A DNA stretch of 64,000 bases from Oceanihabitans iliipiscarium. GTDB lineage: Bacteria; Bacteroidota; Bacteroidia; Flavobacteriales; Flavobacteriaceae. Of the stretch, positions 54,123 to 60,847 are shown one piece after another. The stretch is taken from assembly GCF_042686125.1 (NCBI RefSeq), contig NZ_JBHUOV010000007.1, forward strand, positions 1-64,000, written 5' to 3'. The translations under genes and the position numbers were made by a program. Each line of letters begins with the position of its first letter. Positions within the stretch are counted from its first letter, which is position 1. Under the pieces are notes generated by a model. That model was not told the DNA's origin, ran no database searches, and saw only the letters and a program-made list of their open reading frames with translations.

Positions 54123-54371
54123 GGATTAACGTTTTAGCGAAAATTGTAAAGCAATTTTCTAAAATGGTAATCGATAAGAAGGAATACAAACCAGCTGCTA
54201 AATAAGGATTAGCGTTTTAGCGAAAATTGTAAAGCAATTTTCTAAAATGGTAATCGATAAGAAGGAGTACAAACCAGCTGCTAAGTAAGGATTAACGTTT
54301 TAGCGAAAATTGTAAAGCAATTTTCTAAAATGGTAATCGATAAGAAGGAATACAAACCAGCTGCTAAGTAA
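54078..54371 (+). repeat. 83-bp tandem repeat, about 3.5 copies, made from the acyl-CoA dehydrogenase gene end
   Basis: Units start at 54078, 54161, 54244 and 54327, an exact period of 83 bp. Each unit holds the last 14 codons of the dehydrogenase (KMVIDKKEYKPAAK), a stop codon, a spacer and the stem-loop GAAAATTG-TAAAG-CAATTTTC; the last unit stops after the stop codon. Units 1 and 3 are identical (GAG at the tenth codon position, GATTAAC); unit 2 has GAA, AAATAA and GATTAGC, and unit 4 also has GAA. So the array looks like an A-B-A-B' dimer duplication. The hairpin makes three terminator-like structures in a row. Confidence 0.95.
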
Positions 54372-54381
54372 AAATTAAAAT

Positions 54382-55806
54382 ATGGCATTTCAAAAACTAA
54401 AACAACTTCTAGTATTCAGTATTTTCTTTTTAGGAGTCATAGGCTATTCGCAAACTGAAATTAAAAATAAAGTTATTGATACTTTAGATGCATTTCCAAT
54501 CGCTAGTGCTAGTGTATATATTAAAAATACAACTATTGGTACAGTAACTAATATTGATGGAAATTTTGTGCTTCAAGTCCCAAAAGAACATGAAAATGAC
54601 ACGCTTATTGTGTCTTCTATAGGTTACTCTACATATAAAACACCAATAAGTGAAATCGACAATACTCAAGAAATTTATTTAAAAGAAGAAGTAGCGTCAT
54701 TAGAAGAAGTGGTGCTTATTGCAGAAACAAGACCAAAAACAGGGAACGATATTGTTTTAAAAGCCATCGAAAGGTTAGATCGTAATCTTCCTGATTCTTC
54801 ATACATTCAAAAAGGATTTCTCAGACATAAAGAGCGTAATAAGCAAGAGTTTAAATGGCTTATTGAAAGTGCTATAACGGTTTACGATTCTGGCTATACT
54901 TCAAACAGTTCAGACTATCTAAAAATAAATGTCGATCAAGTTAGAAAGAGTTACGATTTACGTGATGTCGATAGTATTTTTTCTTATGCGGCCTATAAAA
55001 ATCAAAAATCAAGATATAAACTAAAACCTAAAGATATTAACCGAAGATCGGTAAGTAAAGCTCAACTTGTAAAGGCGATTAGATGGAATGACACTAGAGT
55101 AAACGGACTCCAAAATCTATTTCAAGGTAAACTTAATGTATTGCGAAATGTAAAGAATGCGAAAGCACTTTTTGGCGACGATATTTTAGATAAACATCAG
55201 TTTGAATTAGATACCATTCTGGTAGATAATGAACGCAAGTTATACAAGATAAAAATTGAAGGAAGTAAAGATTTTGTAGGATTAGACACCAAGGGAATAT
55301 TTAACGAAGGCTTTGTTGCCAATGGTTGGTTGTACATTTATTACGATAATTATGCCATTAAGAAAATAGAATACGAACTTATAGCAGCTTCAGATGCGCA
55401 AAAAGTAAGAAGCAAAAGACTTTTTGATACACAGGTCAATCATAAATTAATTATGACTTATATCGAGTATCAAGACAAAATGTATCCTAATTATATCTAT
55501 TACGAAACCCCTAAATTGGTAAATGTCGGATTAAAACCAACGGGAAAAATAAGTAAAGAGGAAGAAGAACGCTATAACAAAGAAGAACGGTATTACTATA
55601 CCATTCAAGAAATTTTATTCTCAGAAATTATACTAGATAAAGCCCAAACTCAAGACGCTCTTATGTCAGAATGGGATCCAGATATTTTTGCTTCAAAACC
55701 TTACGATAAAGCTTTTTGGAAAAACTACAATATTTTGTTAGAAAGTGAAGAAGACGAGCAACTTATTGAAGATTTAAGCCGACGAGCCTCTTTGTTTAAA
55801 GATTAA
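54382..55806 (+). CDS. Secreted carboxypeptidase-regulatory-like domain protein
   Basis: 474 residues: a signal peptide (about 1-24, ending GVIGYSQ) and a beta-sandwich regulatory domain at about 26-100 (VIDTLDAFPIASASVYIKNTTIGTVTNIDGNFVLQVP, then IVSSIGYSTYKTPI), as found at the N-terminus of SusC-type proteins. A ~350-residue domain follows that is common in Bacteroidota lipoproteins but has no known activity. It starts 10 bp after the tandem repeat, and its promoter is not apparent. It is followed by repeat copy D and rpsU. Confidence 0.78.
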   Translation: MAFQKLKQLLVFSIFFLGVIGYSQTEIKNKVIDTLDAFPIASASVYIKNTTIGTVTNIDGNFVLQVPKEHENDTLIVSSIGYSTYKTPISEIDNTQEIYLKEEVASLEEVVLIAETRPKTGNDIVLKAIERLDRNLPDSSYIQKGFLRHKERNKQEFKWLIESAITVYDSGYTSNSSDYLKINVDQVRKSYDLRDVDSIFSYAAYKNQKSRYKLKPKDINRRSVSKAQLVKAIRWNDTRVNGLQNLFQGKLNVLRNVKNAKALFGDDILDKHQFELDTILVDNERKLYKIKIEGSKDFVGLDTKGIFNEGFVANGWLYIYYDNYAIKKIEYELIAASDAQKVRSKRLFDTQVNHKLIMTYIEYQDKMYPNYIYYETPKLVNVGLKPTGKISKEEEERYNKEERYYYTIQEILFSEIILDKAQTQDALMSEWDPDIFASKPYDKAFWKNYNILLESEEDEQLIEDLSRRASLFKD

Positions 55807-55811
55807 GTTTT

Positions 55812-55936
55812 GGGCAAATGCTACGATGCTTTAGCTCGTAGCACCAGGCTTTCGCAAGTCGCTTTTATTTATTGTAGTTTCAAGAACTTCAACCACAAAC
55901 ATAAAGAGCTCCAACAATTGCTCAATCCTTTTTGCG
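55812..55936 (+). repeat. Dispersed intergenic repeat, copy D
   Basis: Begins GGGC, then GCTACGA...TCGTAGC as a 7-bp stem, CCAGGCTTTCGCAAGTCGCTTT, a longer second AT-rich arm pair (CTTTTAT with ATAAAGAGC), and ends CTCAATCCTTTTTGCG. It has the same order of blocks as copies A, B and C with a different inner stem sequence. It lies between the 54382 gene and the rpsU promoter. Confidence 0.65.
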
Positions 55937-55981
55937 AAATAAAAAATGTTTATTTTTATTTTAAGAATTTAAATTTCGTTT

Positions 55982-55989
55982 TATATTTG
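55982..55989 (+). promoter_or_regulatory. -7 promoter element of rpsU
   Basis: TATATTTG followed by CA matches the Bacteroidota -7 box TAnnTTTG exactly. It lies 39 bp before the start codon, leaving a short leader that carries the Shine-Dalgarno sequence. Confidence 0.6.
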
Positions 55990-56010
55990 CATCCTGAAAA
56001 TTCTAAAAGA

Positions 56011-56018
56011 GAGGAGGT
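56011..56018 (+). promoter_or_regulatory. Strong Shine-Dalgarno sequence of rpsU
   Basis: GAGGAGGT complements the 16S rRNA tail; the spacing from AGGAGG to ATG is 10 nt. The other core gene leaders in this window (typA, tuf, secE, nusG, rplK, rplA, rplL) have A-rich, non-SD leaders. Confidence 0.9.
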
Positions 56019-56027
56019 TAAGACACG

Positions 56028-56222
56028 ATGTTAATAATTCCAGTAAAAGAAGGAGAAAATATAGATAGAGCATTAAAGCGTTACAAGCGTAAGTTTGTTA
56101 AAACAACGATTAAAAATCAGTTGCAAGAACGTAAGCAATACACTAAGCCTTCAATAGCTCGAAGAGCACAAATACAGAAAGCGCAATACATTCAGCGTTT
56201 AAGAGATTTAGAAAATATCTAA
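56028..56222 (+). CDS. rpsU: 30S ribosomal protein bS21
   Basis: 64 residues of a highly basic, helical small-subunit protein (MLIIPVKEGENIDRALKRYKRKF at the start). In Bacteroidota bS21, with bS18 and bS6, holds the 16S rRNA tail so that the anti-SD is not available, and its own mRNA keeps a strong SD so that bS21 shortage raises its synthesis (established for flavobacterial ribosomes). The AGGAGG at 56012-56017 fits that model. A terminator follows at 56250, then xerC. Confidence 0.97.
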   Translation: MLIIPVKEGENIDRALKRYKRKFVKTTIKNQLQERKQYTKPSIARRAQIQKAQYIQRLRDLENI

Positions 56223-56249
56223 TATTTTTTAAAATAAATAATTAAAATG

Positions 56250-56284
56250 CCTGTTCCTTTTTTTAAACGAGCAGGTTTTTTTTT
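56250..56284 (+). terminator. Intrinsic terminator after rpsU
   Basis: CCTGTTC (56250-56256) and GAGCAGG (56269-56275) form a 7-bp stem with one G-U, and a run of nine T's follows. It ends the rpsU message 28 bp after the stop codon. Confidence 0.75.
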
Positions 56285-56334
56285 GCTTCCAATTTAACTT
56301 TGTACTTTTAGCTTTTAACTATTTACTCAAAAGC

Positions 56335-57225
56335 ATGCCTTTTAAATCATTTATTGAATATCTCTTATTAGAGAAAAATTATTCTAAGCTTACTGTAAAA
56401 GCCTATGAAAATGATTTGAATGATTTCTTAATATTTAATACAGCACAATTTGATCAAAAAGGAATAGAACAAGCAAACTATTCTCAACTTAGAAGTTGGA
56501 TTGTCTCTATGGTAGAGAGCGACATCTCAAACCGAACGATAAACAGAAAAATTTCAGCCTTAAATTCTTACTATAAATTTTTGCTCAAGACAGGCACTAT
56601 TCAAAATAATCCATTAGTCAAGCATAAAGCATTAAAAACAAGTAAGAAAATACAAATCCCTTTTTCTGAAACAGAAATAGCTATAGTTCTAGATGAGCTA
56701 AATTTTGAAAATGATTTTGAGGGTATTCGCGATAAATTAATAATTGAGCTGTTTTATTCAACAGGGATTAGAAGAATAGAATTAGTAGAACTTAAATTAC
56801 AAGATCTGGATATTGCTAATAAAACATTAAAAGTACTAGGAAAAAGAAATAAAGAACGGTTTGTACCGTTATTACAATCTGTAATACAAACGATAAGTAA
56901 CTATCTAAAAGTAAGAAGTGAACTAGAGATTATTCAGAATAATGATTATTTATTTTTAACCAAAAAAGGAGTTAAAATTTACGAAACACTTGTTTACCGA
57001 ATAATTAATCAGTATTTTAGTTTAGCATCTTCTAAAGTAAAAAAGAGTCCGCATATATTAAGGCACTCATTTGCAACTCATTTGCTTAATCAAGGTGCAG
57101 ATTTAAATGCTGTAAAAGAATTACTTGGGCATTCTAGTTTAGCTGCAACACAAGTTTATACACATAATAGTATTGCAGAATTAAAAAAGGTGTATTTAAA
57201 TGCACACCCAAGAAGTAAGAAGTAA
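56335..57225 (+). CDS. xerC: Tyrosine recombinase XerC (dimer resolution)
   Basis: 296 residues. N-terminal core-binding domain at about 1-85 (EYLLLEKNYSKLTVKAYENDLNDF), catalytic domain from about 110. Catalytic residues: Arg146 (STGIRR), Lys170 (LGKRNKER), His240, Arg243 (PHILRHSF), His266 (LLGHSS) and nucleophile Tyr275 (QVYTHN). This Xer cuts and rejoins dif sites to resolve chromosome dimers. Its neighbours rpsU and hpf are the usual ones in flavobacteria, which argues for a housekeeping XerC rather than a mobile-element integrase. No dif site was found in the window. Confidence 0.93.
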   Translation: MPFKSFIEYLLLEKNYSKLTVKAYENDLNDFLIFNTAQFDQKGIEQANYSQLRSWIVSMVESDISNRTINRKISALNSYYKFLLKTGTIQNNPLVKHKALKTSKKIQIPFSETEIAIVLDELNFENDFEGIRDKLIIELFYSTGIRRIELVELKLQDLDIANKTLKVLGKRNKERFVPLLQSVIQTISNYLKVRSELEIIQNNDYLFLTKKGVKIYETLVYRIINQYFSLASSKVKKSPHILRHSFATHLLNQGADLNAVKELLGHSSLAATQVYTHNSIAELKKVYLNAHPRSKK

Positions 57226-57261
57226 AAACAAATATTGTTTAACCACCTAATTAGAAAAAGT

Positions 57262-57564
57262 ATGAAAGTAAACACACAATCAGTCAACTTTAATGCAGAT
57301 CAAAAATTGATAGACTTTATTCAAAAGAGAATGGATAAATTAGATGTTTATTATGATAAAGTTATAAAATCTGATGTTTATTTAAAGTTAGAAAACACTA
57401 GTGATAAAGAAAATAAAATATTTGAAGCACGAGTAAGTGTTCCCGGAGATAGTTTTGTAGTTAAAAAGCAATGTAAAACTTTTGAAGAAGGTACAGATAT
57501 GGCTGTTGCATCATTAGAAAGACAGTTAAAAAAGCGTAAAGAAAAATTAAGAGCATATTTATAA
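57262..57564 (+). CDS. hpf: Ribosome hibernation promoting factor (short HPF/RaiA type)
   Basis: 100 residues starting at ATG 57262 (MKVNTQSVNFNADQKLIDFI). The beta-alpha-beta-beta-beta-alpha fold of short HPF is visible, ending VASLERQLKKRKEKLRAYL. It binds the 30S A/P sites in starved cells and inactivates or dimerises ribosomes. An earlier in-frame non-standard opening at 57235 would add nine residues not seen in the family. It is cotranscribed or directly downstream of xerC. Confidence 0.9.
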   Translation: MKVNTQSVNFNADQKLIDFIQKRMDKLDVYYDKVIKSDVYLKLENTSDKENKIFEARVSVPGDSFVVKKQCKTFEEGTDMAVASLERQLKKRKEKLRAYL

Positions 57565-57584
57565 TAAAATTATTCAAAAAATGT

Positions 57585-57614
57585 TTTGAATAAATAAATA
57601 AATATTTACATTTG
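57585..57614 (+). promoter_or_regulatory. Promoter of the tRNA-tuf-rpl operon
   Basis: TTTG (57585-57588) and TACATTTG (57607-57614) with 18 bp between them: a consensus Bacteroidota promoter. It should start transcription near 57620 for the tRNA-Thr/Tyr/Gly/Thr-tuf-tRNA-Trp-secE-nusG-rpl unit. Confidence 0.7.
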
Positions 57615-57616
57615 CA

Positions 57617-57643
57617 GTCCGTTAGAAATAGCGGGCTTTTTTT
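57617..57643 (+). terminator. Terminator-like hairpin lying on the operon start site
   Basis: GTCCG (57617-57621) pairs with CGGGC (57632-57636) and seven T's follow. It begins only 3 nt after the -7 box, so an RNA started here lacks part of the first arm, while read-through RNA from hpf would contain the complete stem. Confidence 0.5.
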
Positions 57644-57666
57644 ATTGCTAAAAAAGTAAGAAAAAA

Positions 57667-57740
57667 GCCGATGTAGCTCAGCTGGCTAGAGCAGCTGATT
57701 TGTAATCAGCAGGTCGTGGGTTCGAGTCCCTCCATCGGCT
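57667..57740 (+). tRNA. tRNA-Thr (anticodon UGU)
   Basis: 74 nt cloverleaf. Acceptor GCCGATG pairs with CATCGGC, the D-arm is TAGCTCAGCTGGCTAGAGC, the anticodon loop TTTGTAA carries TGT, and the T-loop is GGTTCGAGTCC. CCA is not encoded. First of four tRNAs ahead of tuf. Confidence 0.97.
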
Positions 57741-57775
57741 CAAGTTCTTTAATAGAGTGAAAATATTTATAAATT

Positions 57776-57858
57776 GGGGAGATACTCAAGCGGCCAACGA
57801 GGACAGACTGTAACTCTGTTGTTTTTTAACTTCGCAGGTTCGAATCCTGCTCTCCCCA
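57776..57858 (+). tRNA. tRNA-Tyr (anticodon GUA)
   Basis: 83 nt class II tRNA with long variable arm. Acceptor GGGGAGA pairs with TCTCCCC, the anticodon stem ACAGA/TCTGT holds loop CTGTAAC with GTA, and the T-loop is GGTTCGAATCC. Confidence 0.96.
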
Positions 57859-57935
57859 CTTTTTTTAAATCTGCTTTGTAAAACGAGGTGAATTTAAAGA
57901 ATGAAAATTTATAAATTTTAGGATTTTAAAATATT

Positions 57936-58008
57936 GCGGGAGTAGCTCAGTTGGTAGAGCGTCAGCCTTCCAAGCTGAATGTCGCCAGTTCGAACCTGGT
58001 CTCCCGCT
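57936..58008 (+). tRNA. tRNA-Gly (anticodon UCC)
   Basis: 73 nt. Acceptor GCGGGAG pairs with CTCCCGC, the D-arm is TAGCTCAGTTGGTAGAGC, the anticodon stem TCAGC/GCTGA encloses CTTCCAA (TCC), and the T-loop is AGTTCGAACCT. Confidence 0.97.
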
Positions 58009-58017
58009 CTTTTTTAA

Positions 58018-58089
58018 GCCGGTGTAGCTCAGGGGTAGAGCGTTTCCTTGGTAAGGAAGAGGCCACGGGTTCAAATCCCGTCATTGGCT
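58018..58089 (+). tRNA. tRNA-Thr (anticodon GGU)
   Basis: 72 nt. Acceptor GCCGGTG pairs with CATTGGC (two G-U pairs), the anticodon stem TTTCC/GGAAG encloses TTGGTAA (GGT), and the T-arm ACGGG/CCCGT encloses TTCAAAT. It ends 64 bp before tuf. Confidence 0.96.
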
Positions 58090-58153
58090 CTTTTTAAAGC
58101 AAACATTAATAAATTTGAATACTTAATATAAACTAGATTAAAATAAATTAAAC

Positions 58154-59341
58154 ATGGCAAAGGCAACTTTCGATCGTTCAAAACCACATTTAAATATTGG
58201 TACAATTGGACACGTAGATCACGGTAAAACAACTTTAACTGCTGCTATTACTAAAGTATTAGCTGATGCAGGTTTATCAGAAGCAAGATCATTTGATCAA
58301 ATTGATAATGCTCCAGAAGAAAAAGAAAGAGGTATTACAATTAATACTTCACACGTAGAATATGCAACAGCAAATCGTCATTACGCTCACGTTGACTGTC
58401 CAGGTCACGCGGATTACGTAAAGAACATGGTGACTGGTGCTGCGCAAATGGATGGAGCTATATTAGTGGTTGCTGCTACAGATGGTCCTATGCCACAAAC
58501 TCGTGAGCATATCTTATTAGGACGTCAAGTAGGAATTCCTCGTATCGTTGTATTCATGAACAAAGTGGATATGGTTGATGATGAAGAATTACTTGAATTA
58601 GTTGACATGGAAATCAGAGATTTATTATCATTCTATGAATATGATGGTGATAATGGACCTGTAATTGCTGGTTCTGCTTTAGGTGCTCTTAATGGAGAGC
58701 AAAAATGGGTTGATACAGTGATGGAATTAATGGAAGCTGTTGATGCTTGGATCGAAGAGCCAAAAAGAGAAGTTGATAAAGATTTCTTAATGCCAATTGA
58801 AGATGTATTCTCAATTACTGGTCGTGGTACTGTTGCAACTGGTCGTATAGAAACTGGTATTGCTAATACAGGAGATCCTGTTGAAATTATTGGAATGGGA
58901 GCTGAAAAGTTAACATCTACAATTACAGGAATTGAAATGTTCCGTCAAATATTAGATAGAGGAGAAGCTGGTGATAATGCAGGTATCTTATTAAGAGGTA
59001 TTGAAAAATCTCAAATCTCAAGAGGTATGGTAATTTGTAAGCCAGGTTCTGTAACTCCTCATGCTAAGTTTAAAGCTGAGGTTTATATCCTTAAAAAAGA
59101 AGAAGGAGGACGTCATACACCATTCCATAATAACTACCGTCCACAGTTTTACGTACGTACAACTGACGTAACAGGAAACATCGCGCTTCCTGATGGAGTT
59201 GAAATGGTAATGCCTGGAGATAACTTAACAATTCATGTTGAGTTAATTCAACCTATCGCAATGAATGTTGGTCTTCGTTTCGCAATACGTGAAGGAGGAA
59301 GAACAGTTGGTGCTGGGCAGGTAACTGAGATTTTAGACTAA
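58154..59341 (+). CDS. tuf: Elongation factor Tu
   Basis: 395 residues of the GTPase that delivers aminoacyl-tRNA to the ribosome. G1 GHVDHGKTT at about 19-27, switch I RGITINTSHVEY near 60-71, G3 DCPGHADYVKNM near 82, G4 NKVDMVD near 137, and domains II/III intact to the typical end VGAGQVTEILD. Very conserved; no anomaly. It is transcribed with the upstream tRNAs from 57585, and a hairpin plus tRNA-Trp follow. Confidence 0.99.
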   Translation: MAKATFDRSKPHLNIGTIGHVDHGKTTLTAAITKVLADAGLSEARSFDQIDNAPEEKERGITINTSHVEYATANRHYAHVDCPGHADYVKNMVTGAAQMDGAILVVAATDGPMPQTREHILLGRQVGIPRIVVFMNKVDMVDDEELLELVDMEIRDLLSFYEYDGDNGPVIAGSALGALNGEQKWVDTVMELMEAVDAWIEEPKREVDKDFLMPIEDVFSITGRGTVATGRIETGIANTGDPVEIIGMGAEKLTSTITGIEMFRQILDRGEAGDNAGILLRGIEKSQISRGMVICKPGSVTPHAKFKAEVYILKKEEGGRHTPFHNNYRPQFYVRTTDVTGNIALPDGVEMVMPGDNLTIHVELIQPIAMNVGLRFAIREGGRTVGAGQVTEILD

Positions 59342-59365
59342 AAAAAGTTTATAAATATAGAGTAA

Positions 59366-59391
59366 AGGTGTTCCGTTTTGGCGGAATGCCT
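59366..59391 (+). other. Hairpin between tuf and tRNA-Trp
   Basis: AGGTGTTCCG (59366-59375) pairs with CGGAATGCCT over ten base pairs, two of them G-U, around loop TTTTGG. No long T-run follows, so it is more likely an RNA processing or stability element than a terminator. Confidence 0.5.
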
Positions 59392-59403
59392 TGACTTATA
59401 TTT

Positions 59404-59476
59404 ACGGGTTTAGCTCAGTTGGTAGAGCACTGGTCTCCAAAACCAGGTGTCGGGAGTTCGAGTCTCTCAACCCGTG
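59404..59476 (+). tRNA. tRNA-Trp (anticodon CCA)
   Basis: 73 nt. Acceptor ACGGGTT pairs with AACCCGT, the D-arm is TAGCTCAGTTGGTAGAGC, the anticodon stem CTGGT/ACCAG encloses CTCCAAA (CCA), and the T-loop is AGTTCGAGTCT. Its place between tuf and secE is conserved across many bacteria. Confidence 0.97.
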
Positions 59477-59547
59477 CAAATAAAAAGCGAGATGAGAAGT
59501 TTCTCCTGATTCTAGAACTAGGAAACCTTTTAATCTGTGCAAATAAA
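59474..59547 (+). repeat. Hairpin insertion flanked by 11-bp direct repeats between tRNA-Trp and secE
   Basis: GTGCAAATAAA occurs at 59474-59484 (overlapping the tRNA end) and again at 59537-59547. Between them lies a long imperfect hairpin at 59490-59536 (outer AGAT/ATCT, inner GTTTC/GGAAAC, palindromic centre TTCTAGAA). The arrangement looks like a small inserted palindrome with a duplicated target. Confidence 0.5.
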
Positions 59548-59556
59548 TACATTATA

Positions 59557-59754
59557 ATGGCAGGAATTGTAAATTATATAAAAGAATCATTTGAAGAACT
59601 AAAAAACAATGTGACGTGGCCAGCTTGGCCTGAAGCACAAAGTTTAACTATTCTAGTGGCTGTATTTTCAATTATATTCTCATTAGCAATATGGGGAGTT
59701 GATACAGTTTTTAGCAAGGTTATTGGGTACTATTTTAATTTGATTAACGGGTAA
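59557..59754 (+). CDS. secE: Protein translocase subunit SecE
   Basis: 65 residues from ATG 59557. An amphipathic helix (VNYIKESFEELKNNVTWPAWPEAQ) precedes one transmembrane helix (LTILVAVFSIIFSLAIWGV), the minimal single-span SecE common outside enterobacteria. It clamps SecY in the inner-membrane translocon. It sits between tRNA-Trp and nusG (11 nt gap), the classical order. Confidence 0.94.
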   Translation: MAGIVNYIKESFEELKNNVTWPAWPEAQSLTILVAVFSIIFSLAIWGVDTVFSKVIGYYFNLING

Positions 59755-59765
59755 TTTTTAAATCT

Positions 59766-60320
59766 ATGTCTGAAGGTATTGAAAAGAAATGGTATGTTGT
59801 TAGAGCAGTAAGTGGTCAGGAAAACAAAATCAAAGCTTATATCGAGAATGAAATTGCTCGACTAGGTTTACAAGATTATGTCGATCAAGTACTAGTGCCT
59901 ACAGAAAAAGTGATTCAAATCCGTAACGGGAAAAAAATAAGCAAAGAAAAAGTTTATTTTCCTGGTTATATAATGATTCAAGCTAATTTAAGTGGGGAAA
60001 TACCACATATTATAAAATCTGTAACAAATGTTATTGGGTTTTTAGGAGAAACTAAAGGAGGAGACCCTGTGCCGTTAAGGCAGTCTGAAGTCAATAGAAT
60101 GTTAGGTAAGGTCGATGAGTTGGCAGTAGATACAGATGTAAATGTTGCGATTCCGTTCACAAAAGGTGAAACAGTAAAAGTTATTGATGGACCATTTAAT
60201 GGTTTTGATGGAACTATAGAAAATATAAATGAAGAAAAGCGTAAGCTTGAAGTTATGGTGAAAATATTTGGAAGAAAAACACCATTAGAATTAAGCTATA
60301 TGCAAGTAGAAAAAGTATAA
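59766..60320 (+). CDS. nusG: Transcription termination/antitermination protein NusG
   Basis: 184 residues. The NGN domain (KKWYVVRAVSGQENKIKAYIEN, VYFPGYIMIQANLS, VIGFLG) covers about 1-120, and a KOW domain (PFTKGETVKVIDGPFNGFDGTIENINEEKRKLEVMVKIFGRKTPLEL) ends it. NusG binds the RNA polymerase clamp, raises processivity, and links to Rho or the ribosome. Standard length and neighbours. Confidence 0.98.
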   Translation: MSEGIEKKWYVVRAVSGQENKIKAYIENEIARLGLQDYVDQVLVPTEKVIQIRNGKKISKEKVYFPGYIMIQANLSGEIPHIIKSVTNVIGFLGETKGGDPVPLRQSEVNRMLGKVDELAVDTDVNVAIPFTKGETVKVIDGPFNGFDGTIENINEEKRKLEVMVKIFGRKTPLELSYMQVEKV

Positions 60321-60339
60321 TAATTGTTACATTAAGATA

Positions 60340-60373
60340 GATGTTGCTTTAGCTTCCAATTAAAGACAACATC
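60340..60373 (+). promoter_or_regulatory. Leader hairpin upstream of rplK (possible L1 autoregulation site)
   Basis: GATGTTG + CTTTA (60340-60351) pairs with TAAAG + CAACATC (60361-60373), with one bulged A, forming a 12-bp stem around a 9-nt loop. L1 controls the rplKA message in other bacteria by binding its leader, so this stem, 17 nt before the rplK start, is a candidate target. Confidence 0.5.
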
Positions 60374-60390
60374 GAACTAAATTATTAAAA

Positions 60391-60828
60391 ATGGCAAAAG
60401 AGTTAGACAAAGTAGTTAAGTTACAAGTAAGGGGAGGTGCTGCGAATCCGTCGCCACCGGTTGGACCCGCTCTAGGTGCTGCTGGAGTTAATATCATGGA
60501 GTTCTGTAAGCAATTTAATGCAAGAACACAAGATAAGCCAGGTAAAGTTTTACCTGTGGTAATTTCTGTTTACAAAGACAAATCATTTGAATTTGTAATC
60601 AAAACACCACCAGCTGCAGTGCAATTATTAGAAGCGGCAAAAATCAAGAAGGGTTCGGGAGAACCAAACCGAAAAAAAGTAGCTAAAGTTTCTTGGGATC
60701 AGATAAAAACTATTGCAGAAGACAAAATGGTAGATTTAAATGCATTTACAACTGAGTCTGCTATGAGAATGGTTGCTGGTACAGCAAGATCTATGGGAAT
60801 AACTGTAACAGGAAAATTTCCTAATTAA
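60391..60828 (+). CDS. rplK: 50S ribosomal protein uL11
   Basis: 145 residues. N-terminal domain with KLQVRGGAANPSPPVGPALGAAGVNIMEFCKQFN, C-terminal 23S-binding domain with KGSGEPNRKKVAKVSWDQIKTIAEDKM and GTARSMGI. It forms the GTPase-associated stalk base. Followed by rplA after 19 nt. Confidence 0.98.
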   Translation: MAKELDKVVKLQVRGGAANPSPPVGPALGAAGVNIMEFCKQFNARTQDKPGKVLPVVISVYKDKSFEFVIKTPPAAVQLLEAAKIKKGSGEPNRKKVAKVSWDQIKTIAEDKMVDLNAFTTESAMRMVAGTARSMGITVTGKFPN

Positions 60829-60847
60829 TCTTTAAAAGACATTAAAA

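Noticed and set aside
54078..54371. CRISPR-like regular repeat
   Set aside because: Units abut each other without spacers, and each unit is a copy of the dehydrogenase gene end, so it is a tandem duplication.
55810..56034. Small open frame upstream of rpsU
   Set aside because: It translates repeat copy D and the rpsU promoter, and has no protein-like composition.
56335..57225. Tyrosine recombinase as the integrase of a mobile element
   Set aside because: It lies between rpsU and hpf as in other flavobacteria, and no att sites, cargo or direct repeats at the neighbouring tRNAs were seen.
57865..58074. Minus-strand frame across tRNA-Gly and tRNA-Thr
   Set aside because: Antisense to two well-formed tRNAs; such spurious frames are common over tRNA genes.
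59419..59556. N-terminal extension of SecE starting inside tRNA-Trp
   Set aside because: It would translate the tRNA and the hairpin; ATG 59557 gives a normal 65-residue SecE.
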